Source: UBA969 sp041694635
GTDB taxonomy: Bacteria; Planctomycetota; Planctomycetia; Gemmatales; Gemmataceae
Assembly (NCBI GenBank): GCA_041694635.1
Contig: JBDNHI010000133.1
Span: forward strand, 163,482-227,481
DNA length: 64,000 bases
Direction of reading: 5' to 3'
Both the position numbers and the translations under genes were made by a program. The notes beneath the pieces were generated by a model that made no database searches, was not told where the DNA came from, and saw nothing but the letters and a program-made list of their open reading frames with translations. Positions 34,360 to 42,837 of the stretch are shown here, piece after piece. Positions within the stretch are counted from its first letter, which is position 1; each line of letters opens with the position of its first letter.

Positions 34360-36480
34360 GTGAGTACTGCGCCAGAACCTCAAGTTGATAATCGGGCTTT
34401 AGATTTAGAGCGAAAACGCCTAAGTCAACGGCTTGAAGAGATTTCTAAGCTTTGCGAATCCGATGTCCCACCAGGGATTTTTTACGGTGAGCTTCTTAAA
34501 AAGCTTCTGGAATCACTTGCCGCGCCTGTTGGCGCTATTTGGATTCGTACCACTCAGGGGAATCTTCAGCTGCAATATCAAATTAACCTTAAAGAGGTTG
34601 GTATTGATCGCAGTGATGAATCTCGACAAAGTCACGAAGAACTTCTTAGGCAGGTTGTTGTTAATCCTAGGCAGGTTGTGCTTCTTCCCCGTAGCGGGCT
34701 TGTTTCCGATGATACAGGTAAATCAGGTGCTGGTAACCCAACCGACTTCTTGCTTTTACTAGTCCCAATTCTTTTAAATAATCAAATTACAGGTATTGTC
34801 GAGGTTTTTCAGGGCTCTAACCGGGCTATGAATGCTGTTCCTGGGTTTATGCAGTACATTGCCCTGATGGCTGACCTTGCAACACGATACCAACGCAACC
34901 AAATGCTTGGGCAGATGCTTGGCCAACAACAGATTTGGACCCAAGTTGAATCATTTTCTCGTTTAGTTCACGCAAGTTTAAATCCCGTTGAAGTTGCTTA
35001 CCAAATCGCTAATGATGGTAGGCGTTTGATTAACTGTGATCGTTTGAGTGTTGGTATTTGTTATTCCACCAAACCAGTAATGGAAGCCATTTCTGGGGCT
35101 GATGTGGTTGAAAAAAGATCGAACCTTGTTCGGCTTATGCAAAAACTTTCTGCAAAAGTTCTTGAATGGGGTGAAAAACTTGTATTTACAGGCAGTAAAG
35201 ATGAAAGTCTTCCCCCTAAAGTACTTACCGCACTTGATGCTTATTTAGCAGAAAGCGGTAGTAAACTTTTGGTGGTTTATCCTATTAAAGATGATAGAGA
35301 TAAGGATCGTAAACCACCTTTTCGGTCTGTTTTGATTATGGAATCATTTGACCCACCAGCAGACCCTCAACAATTAATCGCCCGCCTAGATGTGGTAGGA
35401 AGGCACGCTGCTACTTCGATTTTTAATGCTATTCAATACCGAAGAATTCCAATGCGATACCTTTGGATGCCCTTGGCAAAGGTGCAGGAAGGCTTGGGAG
35501 GCGCGACCAAAGCAATTACCTTGGTAGTTGTTGTTGGGTTAATAGGATTGGGATTTATGTTTTATTTTGTTCCTTACCCTTTAAAAATGGATGCCTCGGG
35601 TCAGTTACAACCTGAAATCAGGCGTAAAGTTTTTTCATCAGTGGAAGGGGTTATTAAGGAGCTAAGCGTTAAGCCAGGTGAAATGGTTTCTGAAAATCGG
35701 TCTTTAGGTATTATGTATGATGGAATGTTAGAGAAAGAAATTCGAACCCAGCGTAAAGAAATTCAGCTGGCAGACCGAGATGCTCGGATGTGGGAGCAAC
35801 GCTCTAGTAAGGGTTCCGACACCGAGCGCCTTTCTAGTTTAGTTGAAGCTGAAAAAAGTAGCATTATCAGGCTTAGCAAAGAAAGAGAACTTGATGCCTT
35901 GGTGAAGCGAACCCACGCAGACCTTAACTTGCAAAAAGAAGGATTTTTCTCTCTGAGAGCCCCTGTTTTTACTCCTCAAGAAGCTATTAAAGTTGGCAGC
36001 AAGGATTGGAAAGTACTCAGCACGGCCTTTCAAGAAAACCTCACCAATCGAGTTGTAAAACCTTCAGAAGAATTGCTCAGACTCGGTGCGGTGGGTGGTC
36101 CTTGGGAAATTGAATTGAAAATTCCACAACAACATATTGGGCAAGTCCTTAAAGCATTTGAGAGGGTTAAAAAAGATGAACTTGAAGTTGATTTTATTGT
36201 AAGAAGTGACCCCACTCGCAAGTTTAAAGGCAAACTTCTAAAAAGCAAAATCGGCGGCGAAGCTAACCCCGAAAAATCTTCTGGTATGGAAGCCGAACCT
36301 GTTGTGGTTGCATTAGTTACTCTCGATGGGGTAGATAAAGAATATAATTTGCCACGCGAGTTACTTTTAACGGGCACCGAGGTGCACGCAAAAATTCTTT
36401 GTGGTGATGAAAAGATGGGTTACTCCCTCTTTTATGGGCTTTGGGAATTCTTCTACGAAAAAGTTGTCTTTTTCTTTTAA
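34360..36480 (+). CDS. GAF-like cytoplasmic sensor fused to a membrane-fusion (HlyD-like) periplasmic part
   Basis: 706 residues from a GTG start with GAAGGTGG upstream. Residues about 30-180 and 195-360 look like two GAF-type domains (GAIWIRTTQGNLQLQYQ, LLVPILLNNQITGIVEVFQ; then SRLVHASLNPVEVAYQIANDGRRLINCDRLSVGI). One membrane segment at about 382-404 (ITLVVVVGLIGLGFMFYFV) is followed by an adaptor-like periplasmic region: YPLKMDASGQLQPEIRRKVFSSVEGVIKEL (lipoyl/barrel entry), a helical hairpin with KEIQLADRDARMWEQ, and IELKIPQQHIGQVLKAF near the end. The arrangement suggests cytoplasmic ligand sensing linked to an envelope complex. It begins a tight run of three adaptor-bearing genes. Confidence 0.78.
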   Translation: MSTAPEPQVDNRALDLERKRLSQRLEEISKLCESDVPPGIFYGELLKKLLESLAAPVGAIWIRTTQGNLQLQYQINLKEVGIDRSDESRQSHEELLRQVVVNPRQVVLLPRSGLVSDDTGKSGAGNPTDFLLLLVPILLNNQITGIVEVFQGSNRAMNAVPGFMQYIALMADLATRYQRNQMLGQMLGQQQIWTQVESFSRLVHASLNPVEVAYQIANDGRRLINCDRLSVGICYSTKPVMEAISGADVVEKRSNLVRLMQKLSAKVLEWGEKLVFTGSKDESLPPKVLTALDAYLAESGSKLLVVYPIKDDRDKDRKPPFRSVLIMESFDPPADPQQLIARLDVVGRHAATSIFNAIQYRRIPMRYLWMPLAKVQEGLGGATKAITLVVVVGLIGLGFMFYFVPYPLKMDASGQLQPEIRRKVFSSVEGVIKELSVKPGEMVSENRSLGIMYDGMLEKEIRTQRKEIQLADRDARMWEQRSSKGSDTERLSSLVEAEKSSIIRLSKERELDALVKRTHADLNLQKEGFFSLRAPVFTPQEAIKVGSKDWKVLSTAFQENLTNRVVKPSEELLRLGAVGGPWEIELKIPQQHIGQVLKAFERVKKDELEVDFIVRSDPTRKFKGKLLKSKIGGEANPEKSSGMEAEPVVVALVTLDGVDKEYNLPRELLLTGTEVHAKILCGDEKMGYSLFYGLWEFFYEKVVFFF

Positions 36481-36547
36481 CCCACCGTGATTATTCCTGC
36501 GTTAGAAGGATACAATTCAAAGTAGTAATGTATTTGGTTAGGAGATT

Positions 36548-38692
36548 ATGATGATAAGATGGCTTGTGGTTACGACGATGTTTTTTGCGGTTAGTTTAGT
36601 TGTTATTAATGGAATTAATAAAACTACGGTTCAAAAAGCTGAAGCAACCGAAGATTTTGTTGTGTTAGTAAGTGGAGAAGAAAAAAATATTCTGGTTGAT
36701 GCCAATCCCCCAACCAAAATTGAAACCCCTTCCGCAGTTGCAGTTTTTAAGCCTGGTGTAAATCAACCCTTGGTTATTGCCAATGCCCGAATTAGTGCAA
36801 TGGAAAGGCAAGAAATTCCAAGTGAAAAAGATGGTAAACTTTTGTTCGTTGGTTCAGACATAAAACCTAATCGTGAGGTTCATCCAGAAGATACTTTTAA
36901 GCTGACGATTAGCAATTTGATAATAGAGGATGAAAAAGTTAGCCCCGAAGAAACGATTTTGTTGAATAATAAGCCGGGTAAAAAATATCGCCGTTGGAAG
37001 GGTGGGGAAGACCCTCTAACCCCAGGTAAAGTTACACTCGATTATAAAGAAACAACTTTTTTTAAGCTTGAGGTTGGTGACGAAGTTAAAAAAGATCAGT
37101 TAGTTGCGTTGGTTAACCCAGTTCTTGCACTTGATGATTTAGGAATTCGTGCTGCAAAACTTGAAGCAAGTGAGTCTGACCGCCGTGCAAGTGAAAAAAC
37201 CCGAGACGAAGCGCATAAGCGTTTTCAACAGCAATCTTTGTTAAGGCAGAAAGGCGCTGGTTCAGACGAAGAATATCGCTCTGCAGAACTTTTTTGGCGT
37301 CGGTATATCGATGAAGAGGTTGGTAAAGCTGCTTTAGTAGTTCAATCTCAGCGTGAACTTAATGCCGCTGTTACCACACTTAAAATGCACGAAATCCGTA
37401 GTTCGATTCCAGGCGTTATTAAAACTATCTATCGTAACCGTGGCGAAGCTATTAAAAATCTTGAACCACTGCTTCAAGTTCAAAACCGAGAACGACTTCG
37501 AGTAGAAGGTTTAGTCGAAGTGCAAGACGCTAGGGCTATTTCACGAGATACCAAAGTTATCGTTGAACCTTCGCAACCCGAACAACCTCGAATTGTTCTC
37601 CGCGGGCATCTTTCAGAAGTTACAGCAGTTGGAATTTGTAAACAAGATGGGGTTACCACTGTTTTATCAGGCAGCGAAGATAGTAGTATTCGTGCTTGGA
37701 ACCCTGCTTCGGGTGATCAGTTGTGGTCTCTTTCTCTTAAGCACCCTGTAAAGGCGATTGCATGTTATAACGGGAAAATTGCTCATACGGCGGTGGGGCT
37801 TTCAGATGGTTCCTTGGTATTCTTTTCCCCCGCAACAATCAGGGAAAAAGATGGCATTCGTTCTACCGTGTCTGGGCATCGTGGCGTGGTTCATTCTGTT
37901 GCAATTTCTTCGGATGGAGAGTATGCAATTTCGGCCGGTGAAGACCATTGCCTTTGTGTATGGAAGATCTCCAACGGAGAACTTTTACAAAAATTTGCGG
38001 ATGCTCATCGTGCTAGTATTACTTCAGTTTCGTTCGCAGGCCCAAATAAAGTTGTAACTTCGGGTAAAGATAACTCGACTAGAGTTTGGGGCTATGAAAG
38101 TGGAAAAATTGATACTTTAATGCTTCTTTCTTTCGATAGAAGAAGCGGCGATGTGGCCCACCTTGGTGTAAGTCCGGATGGTAAAACTATTCTCTTTGAT
38201 CAAGGTAAAGAAATTAGAGTCTTGTCCTTAGCCGAGAAGCATATTGAAGGCATTATTCATAGTATTTCTGGCTCCTCAAATTTTACTAACTTTGCTATTT
38301 GCTCTCCCGATGGAAAATCTGTATTAACCAATGGAGGAAGTGATGGGAAAGTTCAACTTTGGCGCACCCCTGTAAATAATGCGAGGCCCGCAGAGCTAAG
38401 GCAATTCATTTGGACAGGCGGTTCTTCCACTTGCTGTGCGTTTTCTCCAGATGGTAGCTTTGCAGTTACAGGAACTCAAGATCATCAAGTTCTAATATGG
38501 AATATGCCTGCTAAACGCGAAATCGAAGAAACCTTAGTTGGGACAATTGCCTTAAACGAGAACTTTTTAGATTCCAATTCCAGACAGGTTCGAATCTGGG
38601 TTGATTTAAAAAATCCTGGTTGGTTGCATCCCGGTGGGACTGCAACGCTGGTTATTCCAGGTGTTAAAAATACGAGTGTTTTAGAAAAATAA
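36548..38692 (+). CDS. Membrane-fusion protein interrupted by a WD40 beta-propeller
   Basis: 714 residues. A signal/anchor segment (WLVVTTMFFAVSLVVI) is followed by a HlyD-like adaptor: PSEKDGKLLFVGSDI, KLEVGDEVKKDQLVALVNP, a coiled-coil hairpin about residues 210-280 and EIRSSIPGVIKTIYRNRGEAIKNLEPLLQVQN. At about residue 348 a WD40 propeller begins (VLRGHLSEVTAVGICK, SGSEDSSIRAWNPASGDQLW, SGHRGVVHSVAISSDGEYAISAGEDHCLCVWK) and runs to VLIWNMP near 660. The adaptor barrel then resumes with RQVRIWVDLKNPGWLHPGGTATLVIPG. GGAG precedes the ATG. The propeller is therefore an insertion inside the adaptor, not a tail. Confidence 0.85.
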   Translation: MMIRWLVVTTMFFAVSLVVINGINKTTVQKAEATEDFVVLVSGEEKNILVDANPPTKIETPSAVAVFKPGVNQPLVIANARISAMERQEIPSEKDGKLLFVGSDIKPNREVHPEDTFKLTISNLIIEDEKVSPEETILLNNKPGKKYRRWKGGEDPLTPGKVTLDYKETTFFKLEVGDEVKKDQLVALVNPVLALDDLGIRAAKLEASESDRRASEKTRDEAHKRFQQQSLLRQKGAGSDEEYRSAELFWRRYIDEEVGKAALVVQSQRELNAAVTTLKMHEIRSSIPGVIKTIYRNRGEAIKNLEPLLQVQNRERLRVEGLVEVQDARAISRDTKVIVEPSQPEQPRIVLRGHLSEVTAVGICKQDGVTTVLSGSEDSSIRAWNPASGDQLWSLSLKHPVKAIACYNGKIAHTAVGLSDGSLVFFSPATIREKDGIRSTVSGHRGVVHSVAISSDGEYAISAGEDHCLCVWKISNGELLQKFADAHRASITSVSFAGPNKVVTSGKDNSTRVWGYESGKIDTLMLLSFDRRSGDVAHLGVSPDGKTILFDQGKEIRVLSLAEKHIEGIIHSISGSSNFTNFAICSPDGKSVLTNGGSDGKVQLWRTPVNNARPAELRQFIWTGGSSTCCAFSPDGSFAVTGTQDHQVLIWNMPAKREIEETLVGTIALNENFLDSNSRQVRIWVDLKNPGWLHPGGTATLVIPGVKNTSVLEK

Positions 38693-38721
38693 TTGATCTC
38701 CCAAAGTAATTATTCAAACGC

Positions 38722-41007
38722 ATGATTGAGCAACCCGCATTCGACCTTGAACGCCGTAAGCAGATTAAAATCCGCCTGCGCAAGGACTTGGACATAGAAT
38801 CCCAGCAATTTGAAGGTAGAACATTTTTTGTTGTCAAAGATCCTGTTAGCCTTCGGTACTACCGCCTTAAAGAGCACGAACATTTTTTGCTCGAGTTTAT
38901 GGACGGCAAACGAACCTTACAAGATGCGCAAAAAGCTTATGAAGATCGTTTTCGCCCCGACCGACTCAGGCTCGAAGACCTCGAAGCTTTTGCTCAACAA
39001 CTTCTTTCCGCCGGGTTAGCCCAAAATGAAGCCCCAAAGTCTGGCAAACAGTTGTTCGAAAGGCATAAAAAGAAAAAGCGAACCGAGCTTTACCAAACCT
39101 TTACCAATATCCTTTATATAAAACTACCTTTAGTTGATCCTGATTATGTTCTTACCCATATGGTTAAGTATTTTAGTTGGATCTTTTCTATGGGTTGGTT
39201 TTTAATCAGCCTTGTTATCATGAGCGCTGCAGTTTTATTAGTCACCTCGCATTTCGATACCTTTCGTAACAAACTTCCAAACTATTACGAGTTCTTTTTT
39301 AGCTTTAAAACATTGATCTACCTTTGGCTTGCTTTAGGCATAGTAAAAGTGATCCACGAATTCGGGCACGGGCTTAGTTGTAAAAAATTTGGGGGAGAGG
39401 TCCACGAAATGGGGATGCTCTTTCTCTGCTTTTCTCCTGCACTTTATGCTAATGTTTCCGATGCTTGGACTTTACCAAACAAATGGCATCGAATTATTAT
39501 TAGTGCCGCTGGGATTTATGTTGAACTTATTATTGCTTCCATGGCTACCTTTCTTTGGTGGAACACTCCTAACGATCCCTTTATTAATAACCTTTCACTT
39601 TGCATTATGATTGTTTGTAGCGTCAGCACGGTTGTTTTTAATGCCAACCCGTTAATGCGTTACGACGGTTATTATGCACTTGCCGATTGGTTGGAGATTC
39701 CCAACCTAAGAGAGCGAGCCAATCGGTTTATTAAAAATTTAATTCTTGAAACTTGCTTTGGAATCGAGGTTCCTCCTGAACCTTATATGGCTTCCACCAG
39801 AAAAACACTTTTTATCTCTTATGCTGTTTTTAGCTATATTTATCGGTGGGTTGTGACCTTCACTATTTTGTATTTTATGTATTCGTTTCTTAAACCTTAT
39901 AAACTTGAAGTTATTAGTGCGACTTTAACCTTGGCATCAATAGCCTCGATGGTAGGCTGGCCTTTATTTCGATTCGGAAAGAATTTATTTCGTAGAGGGA
40001 GATTGCCTGATATGAATCGTGCAAGAACTTTGACGACTTCTTTTGTAGCTGCAATATTGCTGGTTTTGTTTTTTACTTTACCTTTGCCTGTCAACCGTTT
40101 ACGCGGTTATGGGTTGGTTATGCCAAGGCCAGAAACAACCGACAAACTTTTTGTCACGGTTCCTGGGTTCCTTAAAACTATTCTCGTACGCCCTGGCCAA
40201 GAAGTTCGCAAGGGTGATGAACTTATGGTCTTTAATAATGATGAACTTGAAACTAAGCTTTCTGCTTCTAAAACTGATTTGGAATCCAGTGATAAGTATC
40301 ACAAAGTTCTGCTTGTTCTTAAGGATCGAACCAATGATCGTTCCGAACGCGAACGCATCGAAACCGAGATTGGTAAGTCGATAAAGACAGGCGACATGGC
40401 AAAAATTGAATCTGATTCTCTCCTCAAACTTAAAAAAGATAAATTGATTGTTCTTGCAAGCAGAGATGGCGTTATTGGCCGTGCCCCAAAACCAGAAGAT
40501 ATCGGTAAAATGTTTATGGAGGATCCTAATACACCTCTGATTTCAATTTATGAACCCAAAGTCTTAAGCGTTTGTCTCCCATTGGTTCCTTCTGAATTTA
40601 ACCAGCTAAGAGAAAATATCCGCGTATCAGAACTGATGAAAAATAAGGCTTCAAAAAATGATACCGCTTGGGAACCTGACATTTATATTCGAGTTCAAGG
40701 TCGTGATTCCAAGGTTTGGAAGGGTCGTATTCGTGTCGAAACTTTGCCCCCATCCGAAGCTAAAGAAATTCCCTTAGCCCTGTCTAATAAAGCAGGGGGC
40801 CCTATTCCCGTTAAAGCTACCGAAATTCCTAATCAGCTAATTCCTCAAACTCAGCAATTCTTGGTTCATATCGATGTCCTTGATGCAGATGCAACGATTT
40901 TCCCTGGTTGTATGGCTCAGGTCAAAATTTACCTCCAGCCAGTAACTTGTGCACAATGGCTTTGGAGAGTTATTAGTGACCTTTTTGACATCGGTCTGGT
41001 AAGATAA
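38722..41007 (+). CDS. PqqD-like domain, M50 site-2-protease-like core and adaptor domain in one protein
   Basis: 761 residues. Residues about 30-105 resemble PqqD-type peptide-binding winged helices (YYRLKEHEHFLLEFMDGKRTLQDA, then LEDLEAFAQQLLSAGLA). A multi-helix membrane part carries the M50 zinc motif IHEFGHGLSCKKFGG (His212, Glu213, His216) and the second motif NPLMRYDGYYALADWL, usual for intramembrane proteases. After the last membrane helix (VAAILLVLFFTLPL) comes a HlyD-like periplasmic section starting VTVPGFLKTILVRPGQEVRKGDELMVF, with a short coiled coil and a barrel end FPGCMAQVKIYL. It could cleave, bind or help export peptides. The gene starts 30 bases after the WD40 adaptor gene, with no good Shine-Dalgarno site. 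Confidence 0.85.
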   Translation: MIEQPAFDLERRKQIKIRLRKDLDIESQQFEGRTFFVVKDPVSLRYYRLKEHEHFLLEFMDGKRTLQDAQKAYEDRFRPDRLRLEDLEAFAQQLLSAGLAQNEAPKSGKQLFERHKKKKRTELYQTFTNILYIKLPLVDPDYVLTHMVKYFSWIFSMGWFLISLVIMSAAVLLVTSHFDTFRNKLPNYYEFFFSFKTLIYLWLALGIVKVIHEFGHGLSCKKFGGEVHEMGMLFLCFSPALYANVSDAWTLPNKWHRIIISAAGIYVELIIASMATFLWWNTPNDPFINNLSLCIMIVCSVSTVVFNANPLMRYDGYYALADWLEIPNLRERANRFIKNLILETCFGIEVPPEPYMASTRKTLFISYAVFSYIYRWVVTFTILYFMYSFLKPYKLEVISATLTLASIASMVGWPLFRFGKNLFRRGRLPDMNRARTLTTSFVAAILLVLFFTLPLPVNRLRGYGLVMPRPETTDKLFVTVPGFLKTILVRPGQEVRKGDELMVFNNDELETKLSASKTDLESSDKYHKVLLVLKDRTNDRSERERIETEIGKSIKTGDMAKIESDSLLKLKKDKLIVLASRDGVIGRAPKPEDIGKMFMEDPNTPLISIYEPKVLSVCLPLVPSEFNQLRENIRVSELMKNKASKNDTAWEPDIYIRVQGRDSKVWKGRIRVETLPPSEAKEIPLALSNKAGGPIPVKATEIPNQLIPQTQQFLVHIDVLDADATIFPGCMAQVKIYLQPVTCAQWLWRVISDLFDIGLVR

Positions 41008-41046
41008 CTATCTGTTCTAATATCGAATCTTTCATTCAGGTGTTTT

Positions 41047-41919
41047 ATGTCATTAAAGCATTTCTTTGCAGGTTTGTTTCTTTTCAGCTTTATTTCGTCG
41101 AATTCTTTTGCAGATAATTTTGACGAATACACTAATCAGATTCTTCAAAAAATGATTGAGAATGGTTTTTGCAAGGAAGTTGAATCCTTCTCTCTTAAAG
41201 ATATTGCAGAAATTGATTCTGTTTTACCCGGAATTCAATCAGGTTTTATGATTATTCGGACCAACGAAGGACGACACGCCCGAGTTCTGGTCCAATTTGC
41301 CCGACAAAAAATCGATGCTGAAAAATTTGCTTCTATGGTTCTTCTTGAAAGGTTTGTTACTTACCGTGAAGGTGAAGAACGCACCATTCTTGCAAATGGT
41401 AAGAACATCGCTCTTTTTTCCAAGTTTCGTTTTAATTTTGATCTCGGCCAAGTTGTTCCTGAGGAATTAGGTGGCGATATTCTTTTTGATACTACTAAAG
41501 ACTCTCCCAATATTACAAAAATTGGAAAAGCTAAGCTTTTCTTTGTCACGAAAGCACATCCAGAGGCTAAACCTTTGAAAAAAGAAAATGCTGTTATTGT
41601 TGGGCCTAATTTTGATATGAAGTATTTTAATGGCACCTATCAATTAAATGACGATGGAAGAAGGTCGGGCAAACTTGTTCTTAAATCTGATGAAACGGGT
41701 GAAATCCTTGGGTCTTTTTATTCTGATAAAGATGGTCGAAAATATGAGGTTCGGGGAAAAGCAGGGGCTCCTCCCCACGCCATCCAATTTATTATCAAAT
41801 TTCCTAGAATCGAACAAGTATTCCAAGGTTTCCTTTTTACTGCGGATGCCAAAGCTATTGCTGGCTCTGCTAAACTTGCAGACCGTGACTCTGCTTTCTA
41901 TGCCATCCGAGTTGAGTGA
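41047..41919 (+). CDS. Secreted protein of unknown function
   Basis: 290 residues with a signal peptide (FFAGLFLFSFISSNSFA, cleavage before DNFDEY). The mature part is rich in short beta strands: FMIIRTNEGRHARVLVQFARQ, ERFVTYREGEERTILANGKNIALFSKFRF, then FNGTYQLNDDGRRSGKLVLKSDETGEILGSFYSDKDGRKYEV, which looks like a small beta-sandwich or barrel repeat. No family was recognised. It lies 40 bases after the M50/adaptor gene with CAGGTG upstream, so it is probably the last gene of that operon and a candidate periplasmic partner or substrate. Confidence 0.72.
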   Translation: MSLKHFFAGLFLFSFISSNSFADNFDEYTNQILQKMIENGFCKEVESFSLKDIAEIDSVLPGIQSGFMIIRTNEGRHARVLVQFARQKIDAEKFASMVLLERFVTYREGEERTILANGKNIALFSKFRFNFDLGQVVPEELGGDILFDTTKDSPNITKIGKAKLFFVTKAHPEAKPLKKENAVIVGPNFDMKYFNGTYQLNDDGRRSGKLVLKSDETGEILGSFYSDKDGRKYEVRGKAGAPPHAIQFIIKFPRIEQVFQGFLFTADAKAIAGSAKLADRDSAFYAIRVE

Positions 41920-42021
41920 TTAATAGCGCTTTTAATAAATTTTCCTTATTCTGTTTCACTGCTTCCTTTTCAAGTATAATAATTTTATTGCTTAACCATT
42001 TGATATTTTAAAGGGCCTCCC

Positions 42022-42837
42022 TTGGATAAAATTAGTCTTTTTTGCTTTGGTGCAAGTTATACGGTGGCACTGGTTCTTAATATTTTGTACCAATTCAAGC
42101 CTCTTAAGTTACTTAATATTTTGGAAATCGTTTTTGCATTGGCAGGCCTTTTTGCCCAATCTTGGTATCTAGCTTGGTGGCAACCACCCCTAGCCCAACA
42201 ATTTGGTTGGTTTCTTTTATCTTCTTGGATTCTTTCTACTCTTTATTTATACGGTATCATTCATTATCGAAAAATCGCTTGGGGTACTTTCGTTCTCCCT
42301 CTAATTATTGGCCTTGTTACCCTTGCTGCAATTTTCCCCCCAGCAGTGGACGCCTCGGGTAACAGAATAGGCGGCCTAGTTTCTAATATTAAAGTTCTTG
42401 GACTTTTGCATGTTGGCTTCTTGCTTACAGCAACCGTGGCAATCTGCATCGGATCTCTTGCCAGTTTTATGTATTTATTGCACTCTAATCAATTAAAACT
42501 GAAGCTTGCACCTGGTAAAGGCTTGGCAATGTTAAGCCTTGAAAAATTGGAAAAACTTATTCGTTTTAGCATTGCTACTGCATTTCCATTGTTATCTATG
42601 GGATTGTTGGTTGGCTTGTATTTAATGTTAAAAAATATCGAAAAAATAACGGGTTGGGAAGACCCAAAAGTTGTTGGTTCTTCAATTCTTTGGCTTGCTT
42701 TTTTAATTTTGATTTATGCTCGTTATGGTTTTCATCTTCGGGGCAAGCAGTTGGCAGGCCTGACTCTAACTGCATTTGCTTTGCTCATAATTTGCCTTAT
42801 TCTACCTCATAATATTCCGCAGGAGGTGGGTAAATGA
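42022..42837 (+). CDS. hemX: HemX/CcsA-like cytochrome c assembly family membrane protein
   Basis: 271 residues from a TTG start with AAGGG upstream. About eight hydrophobic segments and the text GLLHVGFLLTATVAICIGSLASFMYLLHSNQLK plus FSIATAFPLLSMGLLVGLYLM and LIYARYGFHLRGKQLA match the CcsA/CcmC/HemX branch, with histidines in the expected heme-handling loops. In Bacillus and others a HemX protein is encoded beside hemA and affects glutamyl-tRNA reductase level. Here it overlaps hemA by four bases, supporting that role over cytochrome c assembly. Confidence 0.85.
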   Translation: MDKISLFCFGASYTVALVLNILYQFKPLKLLNILEIVFALAGLFAQSWYLAWWQPPLAQQFGWFLLSSWILSTLYLYGIIHYRKIAWGTFVLPLIIGLVTLAAIFPPAVDASGNRIGGLVSNIKVLGLLHVGFLLTATVAICIGSLASFMYLLHSNQLKLKLAPGKGLAMLSLEKLEKLIRFSIATAFPLLSMGLLVGLYLMLKNIEKITGWEDPKVVGSSILWLAFLILIYARYGFHLRGKQLAGLTLTAFALLIICLILPHNIPQEVGK

